Notes: generated from the letters alone by a model not told the origin. A stretch of 64,000 nucleotides of DNA from Vibrio ishigakensis (GCF_024347675.1 NZ_AP024882.1:1302001-1366000), one strand, 5' to 3'; positions 33,102-42,143 are shown, numbered from the stretch's first letter. Translations and numbers: made by a program.

Positions 33102-34091
33102 TTAGAAGTAATATGGCACTCTAACCGTTAACTGGAAGTCTGGAGAGTCTTCCGTCAAGCCCGCCTGAGCGCTCACATTCAAAGAGGAGCGCTGATTCAA
33201 TCTTAGGTTTACCCCAACATTGAGTGAGTCTAGATGCAGTAACTTGGCATCGTCCGATTCACGTCCATCGACCTTACTTTTCAGAATCGTCTTATGGGTT
33301 ACGCCTAAGGAGAAAGAGAGGTCAGGATTTACCGCAAAGCCCATACCACCGCCAATGGAGATGGTATCCCCAAGATCCACCTCTACGTCTTGTCCATTAA
33401 CGTCTACTTTGTCTTTTATGTTGTAGATGTAACTGATGTTGGCAAAAAGCACGGCCGGATCAGATGGGTATAGCATGGTAAGACTCGGCTCAAGACTCCA
33501 GAATCCTGAGCCTGTAGAGACTTCTTCTAAGGTGTTTGTTGTTTCATCGATGTCGATATCGTAGGGAGAACGTCCTGTACGGGTTTTTAGGCGTATTCCG
33601 CCAATCCAGTAGGGTGTTGTGTCAAAGTTAAACTGATGCCTCAAACCGAGTTCAAGATCGCCAATATCACCGCCACTGTTTGAACGATTAATGATGTCGT
33701 TATCACCGGAGCCATCTTGTATCGGTCTGACAGTGGTCTGGTTGTTTCGATACACATAAGGAAGGCGCAGTTCAAATTCAGTTGCGTTGGTAAGGCCTAG
33801 TCTCGCGGTGAGGCCAAGCGTTGCGGTGACATAGTCCGCGTCACTGACTTCAATGCGTCCTATGATCAGGGTTGGAAGCACAGTGTAGCCCACAACCGAT
33901 ACGCGGTTGGATGAGTTTTGGGTAAAGCTGAGAGAGGTTTCCAGAGACCAAGTCCCTTTTGGGGAGAGCACTCCGCGCTTTTCTATAACGTCACTTACGG
34001 TTAGGGTTACTTCGCTACCATCCTCGGCAAATGCGCTTTGGCCGAGAAGCAATAATGCGGTAGCACACCCGATAATAGGTTTCCCTAACAT
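33102..34091 (-). CDS. outer-membrane beta-barrel protein, possible secretion channel of the fibre system
   Basis: The ATG at 34091 was preferred because AAGGA lies seven bases upstream and a signal peptide begins there (MLGKPIIGCATALLLLGQSAFA), although the frame extends to 34190. The 329-residue product has repeated amphipathic strands (GTWSLETSLSFTQ, LGLTARLGLTNATEFELRLPYVYR, DIGDLELGLRHQF, SLNVSAQAGLTEDSPDFQLTVRVPYYF) and a terminal Phe. The pattern is like the Phenol_MetA_deg/transporter barrels. Its position opposite the exported subunits suggests a FapF-like export pore, but the N-terminal coiled coil of FapF is not seen. Confidence 0.68.
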   Translation of the reverse strand: MLGKPIIGCATALLLLGQSAFAEDGSEVTLTVSDVIEKRGVLSPKGTWSLETSLSFTQNSSNRVSVVGYTVLPTLIIGRIEVSDADYVTATLGLTARLGLTNATEFELRLPYVYRNNQTTVRPIQDGSGDNDIINRSNSGGDIGDLELGLRHQFNFDTTPYWIGGIRLKTRTGRSPYDIDIDETTNTLEEVSTGSGFWSLEPSLTMLYPSDPAVLFANISYIYNIKDKVDVNGQDVEVDLGDTISIGGGMGFAVNPDLSFSLGVTHKTILKSKVDGRESDDAKLLHLDSLNVGVNLRLNQRSSLNVSAQAGLTEDSPDFQLTVRVPYYF

Positions 34092-34294
34092 CACAGTATC
34101 CTTTTTCCCGAGACCCTTATTATGTAGGCAAGAAACGGTGTAATCGCAACTAAAAGTGGTTATTAATTGAACGGTTTTTGGACATGCCACTCGTCACTTT
34201 TAAGGGTGAAAAAAGCCACCTTACAAATGTTGATTTGACTATCAATCACTTATGTCGATACTAGCGTCGAAGATAAGTAAAAAGGTGACGCGCA

Positions 34295-34717
34295 ATGACA
34301 GAAATACGTTTTTCAGAGGGACCGATTCAAGAGAGTGACCAAGATATCTTGAGCAATGGATTGGAACTGCACGGCAAGCAAAACAATGCGCCCGAGTACA
34401 AAAAAACACGTCTTAATTGGATGGTCTATCGTGATGAGCAGTTGGTCGGAGCTTTGACTGCCGATCTGCTGTGGGACTGGATCTACATTAGTGAGCTTTG
34501 GGTGGATGACAGTTGTCGTGGTACAGGTCTTGGTAAACAGCTTATGGCCAAGGTTGAGGAGTATGCCCGCGAGCAAGGTGTAACGGGTTTATGGCTTTGG
34601 ACACAAAGTTGGCAAGCGCCAAAGTTCTATCAATCTGTCGGTTTTGAAGAATTCACTCGTTTTGAAGGCTTTCCAAAGGGACACAGCCGTATCGGGTTGA
34701 GAAAAACGCTCGCCTAG
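34295..34717 (+). CDS. GNAT-family N-acetyltransferase
   Basis: A 140-residue single-domain GNAT. The acetyl-CoA loop is VDDSCRGTGLGKQLMAKVEEYARE (motif A, R/Q-x-x-G-x-G/A), followed by GLWLWTQSWQAPKFYQSVGFEEF (motif B). The substrate cannot be told from sequence. It is a single gene between the barrel gene and a lipoprotein gene. Confidence 0.87.
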   Translation: MTEIRFSEGPIQESDQDILSNGLELHGKQNNAPEYKKTRLNWMVYRDEQLVGALTADLLWDWIYISELWVDDSCRGTGLGKQLMAKVEEYAREQGVTGLWLWTQSWQAPKFYQSVGFEEFTRFEGFPKGHSRIGLRKTLA

Positions 34718-34853
34718 CTAGGGTTATATTTCATTTCTGACTAAACAGAACTAAGCTATATTTCAGTGACTTACCGTTATTTTTGCCCTGTTTTAACAGT
34801 CGCTCGGATAAGGGTTTAAAAGGAAGAAAACGAAATACCACAAGGATAAGGAA

Positions 34854-35411
34854 ATGAAGAAATTACTGGCACTTACGGTCTTAGCACTTGCAGGTTGTGC
34901 TTCAGGAACGGATTCAAAGCCTGAGGGTGAAGGTAAGACGGACGCTGGTTCTGGTGCGTTTACTGTCACCACCAATACTTCGGGTTTTGACAACGAGGTG
35001 ACCACTCATTTCACCGCTAACCCAGACAGTCCCATTATGATTGAACCCAAGTCGGATGAATTAGCTGCCTCTATATCACTGCAACGTATTTCAGTTCGTG
35101 ATGGCAACGTGGTTGATGTGAAGGTCATGCGTGAGGACGTTCGCGGAATGCTCACCATGGTAGTGACCAATAATGACAAAGAATATCCATTTTCCACTTT
35201 AGGGGCGATTGAGAATCTAACCGGTGAGGGCGAAGGTTATTCGTCACAGCTGTTCAGAATGGACTGCAAGACCTTGCTTAACTACGCCAAGCAAAAGGGC
35301 GGGCAAGAGTACGAGCTTAGAATTACAGCGACTAACGGGTTTACAGACTATGTGCTGACAAAAGAGGCAAAACAGATGTTTGGAGCTGCATCTGGTGCGT
35401 GTCAGCAATAG
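34854..35411 (+). CDS. lipoprotein of unknown function
   Basis: A 185-residue protein starting MKKLLALTVLALAGCASG, a clear lipobox with Cys15. A Gly/Glu/Lys-rich linker follows. The rest is a beta-rich domain with one Cys pair (MDCKTLL and SGACQQ) that may form a disulfide. I do not recognise the family. An AAGGA ribosome site precedes the ATG, and a strong terminator follows. Confidence 0.72.
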   Translation: MKKLLALTVLALAGCASGTDSKPEGEGKTDAGSGAFTVTTNTSGFDNEVTTHFTANPDSPIMIEPKSDELAASISLQRISVRDGNVVDVKVMREDVRGMLTMVVTNNDKEYPFSTLGAIENLTGEGEGYSSQLFRMDCKTLLNYAKQKGGQEYELRITATNGFTDYVLTKEAKQMFGAASGACQQ

Positions 35412-35432
35412 CTTCTGAACTAGATACAAGAA

Positions 35433-35461
35433 AAAACGGTCACATTTGTTGTGACCGTTTT
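35433..35461. terminator. bidirectional terminator
   Basis: AAAACGGTCACA (35433-35444) and TGTGACCGTTTT (35450-35461) form a perfect 12-bp stem with a five-base loop, A-rich on one side and T-rich on the other. It serves the lipoprotein gene and the convergent acetyltransferase gene. Confidence 0.9.
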
Positions 35462-35464
35462 GTT

Positions 35465-36046
35465 TTATAGGGCATCAAATTGTGCTTTGGTGATGCCGTA
35501 ATAGAGCTTGTCGTCAAAGCCTGTTTCCAACTTGTAATAGTTAGTCATGCGGCCTTCTTGGCGATAGCCACATTTCTGTAGTGTTTTGTATGAGCCAACA
35601 TTTCCAGCATAACAATCAGCGCAGATCTTATGTGCTCCAAGCTCGCTAAAACCGAGCTCAGTTAGTATTTCACATACTTGGGTGGCGATACCTTTTCCCC
35701 ACGCCTTAAATGGCAACTGATAACCCACTTCGTAGTTTCCTTGATGAAACATAACTTGGCTGAGGGCGCACATGCCCATGTATTCGCCTTGCTCATTGCG
35801 TATCACAAAGGTTGGGCTATCTGGCCATTTATTATCTGCTAGTGATTGCTCTGTATTCTCGATTATAGGAATGAAAAAAGCCTGATAAAGGGACTCATCG
35901 GCAGGCGCAAAGAAGAGATATTTGTTTACGCGTTCATCGTCAAACATAGCGATGATGTCTTTAAGATCTTCTTGCTTGATAAGGGCAATGCTCAGGTTGT
36001 CTTTGATGCTTACTGCTTTGCCTTGTTTTAGTTCTGTATATGACAT
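35465..36046 (-). CDS. RimJ/RimL-type GNAT acetyltransferase
   Basis: A 193-residue GNAT of the ribosomal-protein acetyltransferase type. It has VGYQLPFKAWGKGIATQVCEILTELGF for the acetyl-CoA loop and ADCYAGNVGSYKTLQKCGYRQEG for the C-terminal helix-strand. This subgroup acetylates protein N-termini or small amines. It is a single gene with a GAGGTAACC ribosome site before the ATG. Confidence 0.85.
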   Translation of the reverse strand: MSYTELKQGKAVSIKDNLSIALIKQEDLKDIIAMFDDERVNKYLFFAPADESLYQAFFIPIIENTEQSLADNKWPDSPTFVIRNEQGEYMGMCALSQVMFHQGNYEVGYQLPFKAWGKGIATQVCEILTELGFSELGAHKICADCYAGNVGSYKTLQKCGYRQEGRMTNYYKLETGFDDKLYYGITKAQFDAL

Positions 36047-36114
36047 GGTTACCTCGTTATTTGCTCTGCAGTTTAGCCAAAGTTGTTAGCCTAATATTGA
36101 ATAAACGCGACAGA

Positions 36115-36936
36115 TTAGTCCTCAAAGTCGCCATAGATGTCTATGGTTAGGTCACGTTTCTTTAGATATCCGGAAGGCGTTTTATTAACGAGTTGCTTTA
36201 GGGTTCGAATCAGGTGTGATTGGTCGCTAAAACCGTATTGCTGTGAAAAATCTGCCCAATCGACTTCTTTTTCTGTCGAATGAAGATCCAAAACCATTTG
36301 CTCGAGTCGCATCATCTGTAAGTAGGATTTTATGCTGAGTCCTACTTGCTGTTTAAAGGCTCGTTCCAAAGTGCGGCGAGAGCAAGCGCATGCATTGGCA
36401 AGTGCTTCAACCTCTGCGATTTGTTGACTCTCAACTAGTTGTATCGCTTTGTCTACTAAAACAAAGGGTTTGTTGCTCGGAGGGACAATATTAAGTGAAT
36501 CAAGATGGGTTTTGATAGCTTTGGTTATATCTTGTTTTGATTTCAATTTAAGTAAATTGGATCTGAATGAAGTTGGGAATATGTTTTCAAGCGCAGTAGG
36601 CCACGCACACTGATTTAGCTGCAAGGATTCATTACCGTTTAAAAGGTCAGCAGTGTGAGGCTTGAAGGTGATGCCAATGCGCTTTAAAGGAGGGTGATCC
36701 TCAAGAAGTAGGAGTTTGTCGCTTATAGAAATAAGGTGAGATCCATTACCTGAAAACAGTTCATCTGAGGCACGATACGCATAGGCTTGTTCATGGGGAG
36801 TGATTAGCAGGTGAGCCCTTGGATTAGGGATCAGATAAGGCTGAGTCTCGATGGTGTCATTGTCACCAATTTCAAGATACCAAACCTGATGGATGAGCCA
36901 TTCAAAGCCACGCAAGGACTGTTTCCAGGTGATCAT
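36115..36936 (-). CDS. AraC-family transcriptional regulator
   Basis: A 273-residue protein with a C-terminal double helix-turn-helix (about residues 178-265: VEALANACACSRRTLERAFKQQVG, then DWADFSQQYGFSDQSHLIRTLKQLV-like). The N-terminal half is a small sensor domain of the kind seen in DUF6597-type regulators (YLIPNPRAHLLITPHEQAYAY). Its ATG overlaps the stop of the potassium-channel gene as TAATG, so the two are translated together. Confidence 0.85.
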   Translation of the reverse strand: MITWKQSLRGFEWLIHQVWYLEIGDNDTIETQPYLIPNPRAHLLITPHEQAYAYRASDELFSGNGSHLISISDKLLLLEDHPPLKRIGITFKPHTADLLNGNESLQLNQCAWPTALENIFPTSFRSNLLKLKSKQDITKAIKTHLDSLNIVPPSNKPFVLVDKAIQLVESQQIAEVEALANACACSRRTLERAFKQQVGLSIKSYLQMMRLEQMVLDLHSTEKEVDWADFSQQYGFSDQSHLIRTLKQLVNKTPSGYLKKRDLTIDIYGDFED

Positions 36937-37697
36937 TACTCGATTTTACCTTGCTTATCACGTATCTCTACGAGCAGTGCTTTGACCTCTTGTAACTCCG
37001 CTTTTAATTCTTCATGTTCCGCTGCTAGGTCTTCGTTATCTTCTTCACTCATAAACCAGGTGGCTACAAAGCCGGTAAAGGTACCGAATAGGCCTACACC
37101 TGCAGTCATTAAAACACTGGCGACCATTCGGCCTTCGGTAGTAACAGGGTAGTAATCTCCATAGCCTACCGTAGTGATGGTCACAAAAGCCCACCAAAGT
37201 GCATCTCCAGCCGATTGTATGTTGGATTCATCTACGCCGCGTTCGAACTGTAATATGCCTATGGCGCCGAATATCACCAACAGTACCGAAATACTGGCAA
37301 CGATACTAAAGGTGCCTTCCCTCCGATTGCGGAACAGGTAGTAGAGGATGATCTTAGAAGAGCGTATGGCGCGCAGCATCCGCATGAAACGAAACAGGTG
37401 AACAAAGCGGCCATATCTGAGGGCGTCCACCATAGGGATACTAGACAACAGATCTATCCACCCCCATTTCATGAACTTGAGTTTGCTTTCGGCGCTATAG
37501 AAACGAATACCAAAATCGGTAAGAAACACCATGCACACAAGGGTGTCGATAGTCCTTAGCAGGTCTTTAACGTCTGCTGGAAGGACAAATGCGTTCTCAA
37601 CAAATAGGGCGCACAGTACGTAGACTGAGAGGATAAGAGTGAAGAACTGAAAGGGGCCGAGTTCCTGCCGTGCTTCTGAACGCTTTGATTGTTCCAT
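36936..37697 (-). CDS. voltage-gated-type potassium channel
   Basis: A 253-residue six-helix ion channel. The S4-like helix RFVHLFRFMRMLRAIRSSK (97-115) carries regularly spaced Arg, and the pore has the K+ filter TTVGYGD (175-181). The tail (218-250) is a Glu/Lys-rich coiled coil likely to hold the tetramer together. It resembles KvAP/Kch-like bacterial Kv channels. It is upstream of and coupled to an AraC regulator, an unusual pairing. Confidence 0.9.
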   Translation of the reverse strand: MEQSKRSEARQELGPFQFFTLILSVYVLCALFVENAFVLPADVKDLLRTIDTLVCMVFLTDFGIRFYSAESKLKFMKWGWIDLLSSIPMVDALRYGRFVHLFRFMRMLRAIRSSKIILYYLFRNRREGTFSIVASISVLLVIFGAIGILQFERGVDESNIQSAGDALWWAFVTITTVGYGDYYPVTTEGRMVASVLMTAGVGLFGTFTGFVATWFMSEEDNEDLAAEHEELKAELQEVKALLVEIRDKQGKIE

Positions 37698-37966
37698 CTG
37701 ATATTACCTTCCTTCGAACGCCTTTATAGTAGCAGGATTGGGTTGAGAAACCCTAAATATGTACTGTTTACAGTCGCTTATACTTGATTTCTATTGGGAG
37801 TAGGCGCCTTTTGTCTAAGTAATACCGAAGAAACTTTTATGTTTCGTATAAAAAAACACCATTAATTCGATGAGCTGGGTTGGATAAGATAGCAACCAAT
37901 CGAGGCAATGAGCGTTTGCTTCCCTTACATGGATTGTTCTTTCACTAATTAATCCAGAGAGTTGCT

Positions 37967-38431
37967 ATGAAATATCTACTGCCATTGTTTGCTACCTTTG
38001 CCTTAGTAGGCTGTGATGACACTATTGATTTACAAAGCCCGAACACACCGCCTTCTATTGAAAACCCGATCCCAGTAGACCCTGATTTTGGTATTCCGAT
38101 TGAAGGTGAAGAAGAGGGTGTTCTTTATTATTACGAGGATGAACAAGGTCTTGGAGAGTTTACTAAGAATGGTATTGTTGTGGCGACAACTAACATGAAC
38201 CTTGAGCTTATCGATGTGGCTGGTGAGAGAATTGGCACTGTTACTCACTGGAACAGGGATTCTGAGCATAGACCTGTAGGGTTTATTTTTACTTTTGATC
38301 AGCGTTTCTATTTCGATGGTCAAGTGTTTGAACCAAAGTACCAGGATGGTAGTGGTTACATGGAATATCATACTGACCGAGATGTTTATGATGGAGCCGT
38401 CACTATAGCGCCTCTACCGTTCGATCATTAA
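37967..38431 (+). CDS. small lipoprotein of unknown function
   Basis: A 154-residue protein with lipobox LVGC (Cys16) in MKYLLPLFATFALVGCDDT. A Pro/acid-rich linker and an acidic beta-rich domain follow. It is strongly negative in charge. I see no family match. It is monocistronic, preceded by AGAGAG near the ATG. Confidence 0.68.
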   Translation: MKYLLPLFATFALVGCDDTIDLQSPNTPPSIENPIPVDPDFGIPIEGEEEGVLYYYEDEQGLGEFTKNGIVVATTNMNLELIDVAGERIGTVTHWNRDSEHRPVGFIFTFDQRFYFDGQVFEPKYQDGSGYMEYHTDRDVYDGAVTIAPLPFDH

Positions 38432-38511
38432 CGCCACAAACTCAAGCTAAATTAAGTTAACTTATTGAAAAACAGCACTAAGCTTAAGTGACATTAGAAA
38501 AGGGAGCACTA

Positions 38512-39315
38512 ATGGACCTTAAGCTTTTGCAAACCTTTAAAGCCGTGTATGAGCAGGGATCGCTATCGAGTGCAGCTGATCTATTAGATGTTACTCAGCC
38601 GGCAGTCACCGCATCGATCAAGAAGCTGGAAACCTCCCTTGGCTATCCGCTATTCGTTAGACGTGGGCGCAGTATTTGTGCAACAGCCGATGCGACGTCT
38701 CTGTATGAAAAAATCTCGAAGCATATAGATGCTATACAAGCATCACTGGCTCCAAAGCAATGTCTAAATGTTTATGCTTCAGAGAACGCCTTTTTCCTTC
38801 TAGGCGATGTCCCGAACATTAATCTAAAAGAGTCGCCAGCCTATGAAGAGCAGATCTATGCGGACTTAAGAGCTGGTTTGGTCGATATTGCTGTCGATTA
38901 TTTTTCTTTAAAAGAGCAGGCTTTCAATTACCAACCAGCATTCGTCGAAACCTTAGTTGGAGTGCACAACAGCAAGTCATCGTTTAGCTATGAGGAGTAT
39001 ATGGACGCCACGCATATCTTAGTGAATATTCGTAGACACAATCAGAGTATCGTTGAACTGTTCGGTAAACTGGGCAGGCGCGAAGTGGGGTCAACAGCAA
39101 ACGGCACGACCAATGCGATCATTGCTGCGAATAGAACGAACTCAGTAACGGTTACCACCAGTAGTTTGGTGTCGTTTGCTAAGCAACTAGGCATGGTGTC
39201 GTTTGATTTGCCATTTGAAACTAAGACTATCTCTTTAGAGATGACCTATCACAACCGATACAAAAATGACCCTCTATTTAAGAGAGTCATTGAAGATATA
39301 AAGAAGGCTTTTTAG
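38512..39315 (+). CDS. LysR-family transcriptional regulator (short)
   Basis: The ATG at 38512 has AAGGGAG five bases upstream and begins the standard LysR N-terminus [25 protein letters not shown]; the GTG at 38488 is less likely. The helix-turn-helix covers about residues 1-60 ([27 protein letters not shown]). The effector domain is shorter than usual (267 residues in total against about 300). It overlaps the convergent ybjQ-like gene by four bases. Target unknown. Confidence 0.85.
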   Translation: MDLKLLQTFKAVYEQGSLSSAADLLDVTQPAVTASIKKLETSLGYPLFVRRGRSICATADATSLYEKISKHIDAIQASLAPKQCLNVYASENAFFLLGDVPNINLKESPAYEEQIYADLRAGLVDIAVDYFSLKEQAFNYQPAFVETLVGVHNSKSSFSYEEYMDATHILVNIRRHNQSIVELFGKLGRREVGSTANGTTNAIIAANRTNSVTVTTSSLVSFAKQLGMVSFDLPFETKTISLEMTYHNRYKNDPLFKRVIEDIKKAF

Positions 39316-39632
39316 CGAATGGTGACAGCGGTGCCGCTCGCTGAAACCATCAGCATACCATTGTCTTTACCCAGAACTTCATAGTCGATATCGATTCCCA
39401 CAACTGCGTTAGCGCCTAATTCCAAGGCTTTGTTTTGTAGCTCTTGCAGCGCGTATTCACGTGCTTTTTCTAGTTCTTTTTCATAGGTACCGGAGCGGCC
39501 ACCGACGAAATCACGAATACCGGCAAACATGTCTTTGAAAACATTCGCACCCAAAACCGCTTCTCCTGCGACCACACCGTGATATTGAAGTATGCTTGAA
39601 CCCTCTACACTGGGTGTTGTTGTCATTAACAT
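39312..39632 (-). CDS. ybjQ: YbjQ/UPF0145 family protein
   Basis: A 106-residue protein nearly collinear with E. coli YbjQ: STTPTLEG-like start, [57 protein letters not shown] and [11 protein letters not shown]. The family forms pentameric rings and has been suggested to bind metals, with no established role. Its end overlaps the LysR gene end. Confidence 0.92.
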   Translation of the reverse strand: MLMTTTPSVEGSSILQYHGVVAGEAVLGANVFKDMFAGIRDFVGGRSGTYEKELEKAREYALQELQNKALELGANAVVGIDIDYEVLGKDNGMLMVSASGTAVTIR

Positions 39633-39741
39633 ATTGAGCCTCTTGAAAAATTTAACGAATATTGACTTGATTCTAGTTGGTTTTTACCTCTGATTACACA
39701 TAGAATTTAGCAAACGTTTTCTCCATGATTGAAGGCCTGTC

Positions 39742-40605
39742 ATGTCCAAATTATTCAGCCTAAGCATCATACTTTTGAGCTTATCTTTTTCTGTTTTCGC
39801 TGAAGAGCAACCAAAACACTCCGAAACACCGATCCTCGACAGACCGTTAGTGGAGCGCTATATCCTCGATGAGCTAAAAGCACTGAGACACGATCAGCAG
39901 GATTTGGAGCGTCGCCTGACCATAGAGATCACGGACCGTGAGTTGGAAGTGGCAGACAAATCTCTCAACTACGCCAATATTACCATCAACTATTTCTTCT
40001 ATTTTATTGCAGCAGTTGCGTCACTGATTGCGGTACTCGGTTGGCAATCCATTAAAGATATTAAGCAGAACACCAAAGAGATGGCAGACCGCCGTCTTGA
40101 TAAGATCACTAAAGACTATGAGAAGAAGTTCTTAATTCTAGAGCGAGATCTAAGACGTAAGACTCGAATTATTACAGAGAACAACCGCGAGATTGAGATC
40201 ATCAATGAGGTGCATAACCTTTGGATGCGCGCGCAAAATGCGCCAACACCAGAACAGAAGATCACGACCTATGATGAGATCCTTAAGATTCGTCCAGGTG
40301 ACCTTGAAGCACTGGCACACAAAGCGGATGCTGCCATGGAAATGCGTGAATACCACTGGGCCATGAGTATCTGTAACCGCGTTCTAGAAGTAGATGACAA
40401 GAACGCCCACGCCCTGTATCAACGTGCTTGTGCCTATGCAAGATTGGGCGTTGAGAATCAAGCCATCTATGATCTTCAGCAGGCGATTGAGTCTAGTGCT
40501 TCAATGCGAGAATTGATGGTTGATGAGCCAGACCTTGAGTCACTGCGCGGAAACGAGAAGTTCGATGAGATGATAGAGCCGATACTTCACGAAAGTAACA
40601 ATTAA
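39742..40605 (+). CDS. membrane-anchored TPR protein
   Basis: A 287-residue protein with a signal peptide (MSKLFSLSIILLSLSFSVFA). A periplasmic helical segment and a transmembrane helix follow (about 78-101, INYFFYFIAAVASLIAVLGW), then a Lys/Arg/Glu-rich coiled coil (103-158). Tetratricopeptide repeats begin with LEALAHKADAAMEMREYHWAMSICNRVLE and AHALYQRACAYARLGVENQAIYDLQQAIE. It is a likely protein-protein scaffold. It is monocistronic with a strong terminator. Confidence 0.75.
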   Translation: MSKLFSLSIILLSLSFSVFAEEQPKHSETPILDRPLVERYILDELKALRHDQQDLERRLTIEITDRELEVADKSLNYANITINYFFYFIAAVASLIAVLGWQSIKDIKQNTKEMADRRLDKITKDYEKKFLILERDLRRKTRIITENNREIEIINEVHNLWMRAQNAPTPEQKITTYDEILKIRPGDLEALAHKADAAMEMREYHWAMSICNRVLEVDDKNAHALYQRACAYARLGVENQAIYDLQQAIESSASMRELMVDEPDLESLRGNEKFDEMIEPILHESNN

Positions 40606-40611
40606 TTTTTC

Positions 40612-40640
40612 AAGCCTGAACTCATGGTTCAGGCTTTTTT
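40612..40640 (+). terminator. Rho-independent terminator
   Basis: AAGCCTGAAC (40612-40621) pairs with GTTCAGGCTT (40627-40636) and is followed by T. It lies between the TPR gene and the Nudix gene. Confidence 0.88.
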
Positions 40641-40652
40641 CTAGGAGTAGGG

Positions 40653-41105
40653 ATGATTCCAGTAAATACCTCGATAGTCTCAGGTGTCGCTTTGTCTAAG
40701 ATAGATGGCGAGACAAAGATGCTATTGATGAAGCGCGTTAAGGGCGGGTTTTGGTGTCACGTAGCAGGCTCGATGGAGGCGGGTGAGACAGGCTCGGAGG
40801 CGATAGTTCGAGAGTTTCATGAAGAAACCCAGATCGAGGTGAGCGATCTCTACAATGCGCAGTTTCTGGAGAAGTTCTTTGAGGCAGAAGTGAACGTTAT
40901 GCAGCTTATTCCTGTGTTTGTGGTGCTGTGCCCTGATAATCAGGCTGTGACCCTTAATGAAGAACATACTGAGTATCGCTGGTGTACTTTGAAAGAGGCG
41001 TTAGAGTTAGCCCCATTTCCTAATCAACATGCGGTGTTTAAGCACGTTTGGCAATACTTCGTTGAACGGCTGGCAAATCCGCTGTACCGAGTGGAGCTGA
41101 ACTAG
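40653..41105 (+). CDS. Nudix hydrolase
   Basis: A 150-residue protein with a complete Nudix box in GSMEAGETGSEAIVREF then HEETQIEV (G-x5-E-x7-REUxEE). Such enzymes hydrolyse nucleoside diphosphate-linked compounds with Mg2+. A TAGGAG ribosome site precedes the ATG. The stop TAG is directly followed by the ATG of the phosphotransferase gene, so both form an operon. Confidence 0.9.
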   Translation: MIPVNTSIVSGVALSKIDGETKMLLMKRVKGGFWCHVAGSMEAGETGSEAIVREFHEETQIEVSDLYNAQFLEKFFEAEVNVMQLIPVFVVLCPDNQAVTLNEEHTEYRWCTLKEALELAPFPNQHAVFKHVWQYFVERLANPLYRVELN

Positions 41106-41876
41106 ATGCAGGAGCTCAGCGGTGGTCGTAAAGGGTCGATATTTAAAACTGAGGATGCGGTAAAGAGACCATTGAACCCATGGTCTTCGAGTGTCCATAA
41201 GCTTCTCAAAGCGTTTGAACAGCAACAAATAGAAGGCGTTCCTAGGGTTTTGGGCACTGATAAAAACGCTGAGTACCTGAGTTTTGTTGAAGGAGACACT
41301 TATAATTATCCGCTTGTTGGCAACGTGGCAAGTATTCAAGCAATTGAGAGTGCGGCAAAGCTACTCCGGACAATCCATGATGCTTCAAAGCCTCTAGTGG
41401 ATGAGTTGAAATCTTGTAATTGGATGCTGCAAACCAGAGAGCCTGCAGAGGTGATATGCCACGGCGATTTCACACCATACAACGTTGCGCTTCAAGGGAA
41501 TATAGTCGTTGGCGTATTCGATTTTGATACAGCGCACCCTGCGCCACGCATCTGGGATCTGGCTTACTCCGTCTATTGCTGGGCACCCTTTAAAACTGAC
41601 CCAAGCGACCGGCTGGGAAATATAGATGAGCAGATTGCTCGTGCTAAATGTTTTTGTGATAGCTATGGTGTAGAGCGGGAACATAGGAAGTTGCTGCAGA
41701 ACGCAATGGTCTCTCGGCTTCAGTCGCTGGTGGACTTTATGCAAAACGAAGCGAATAAAGGAAACCCTCAGTTTATTCAGAACATCCGAGATGGGCATCA
41801 TCTCTCTTATTTAGAGGATATCGCGTATATCCAGAGTAATAGCCAGCAAATCTTAGATGGGCTTTGTGTCGATTAG
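41106..41876 (+). CDS. aminoglycoside-phosphotransferase-family kinase
   Basis: A 256-residue kinase-like protein. The catalytic loop ICHGDFTPYNVAL and the metal-binding GVFDFDTAHPAPRIWDLAY match the APH/choline kinase fold. The ATP lobe is short (KGSIFKTEDAVKRPL). It could phosphorylate a small alcohol or aminoalcohol. Resistance activity should not be assumed. It follows the Nudix gene with no gap. Confidence 0.85.
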   Translation: MQELSGGRKGSIFKTEDAVKRPLNPWSSSVHKLLKAFEQQQIEGVPRVLGTDKNAEYLSFVEGDTYNYPLVGNVASIQAIESAAKLLRTIHDASKPLVDELKSCNWMLQTREPAEVICHGDFTPYNVALQGNIVVGVFDFDTAHPAPRIWDLAYSVYCWAPFKTDPSDRLGNIDEQIARAKCFCDSYGVEREHRKLLQNAMVSRLQSLVDFMQNEANKGNPQFIQNIRDGHHLSYLEDIAYIQSNSQQILDGLCVD

Positions 41877-41978
41877 CGCAAAGCATTTGGTCATCATATT
41901 GTCACTGATAAGACATGCTTCTTTCATCTAACACAAGTTAAATGGCGTCAGACAAAAGACGTACAACAGGAAAGTAAG

Positions 41979-42098
41979 ATGTCAGATGCAGAACTAAACC
42001 TTCAAGAGTTTGACCTAGAGCTTGATGTTCCAGAGCTATATCTTGAAGAAGATTTGGACAGCATTGATTGGCTTGATCTACTGCCAACTCAAGAATAA
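41979..42098 (+). CDS. 39-residue acidic small protein
   Basis: A short ORF starts MSDAELNLQEFDLELDVPEL and ends WLDLLPTQE. AGGA lies seven bases before the ATG, and a GC-rich hairpin follows the stop. About one third of residues are Asp or Glu and Leu is frequent, with no Lys, Arg or His, so the charge is strongly negative. It may be an amphipathic helix that mimics nucleic acid or binds a basic protein, but this is a guess. I do not recognise it. Confidence 0.6.
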   Translation: MSDAELNLQEFDLELDVPELYLEEDLDSIDWLDLLPTQE

Positions 42099-42118
42099 TC
42101 ACCAAAACAGAACAATTG

Positions 42119-42143
42119 AAAGGGACGCCAAGGCGTCCCTTTG
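42119..42143 (+). terminator. hairpin after the acidic small ORF
   Basis: AAAGGGACGCC (42119-42129) and GGCGTCCCTTT (42132-42142) are perfect inverted arms around only two bases, followed by a weak T run. A near copy of the same arms occurs at 43333-43355. It probably terminates or protects the small-ORF mRNA. Confidence 0.65.

Noticed and set aside
29441..34091. Canonical curli (csg) operon
   Set aside because: The regulator is CsgD-like, but the subunits are not CsgA/B and no csgE, csgF or csgG is present.
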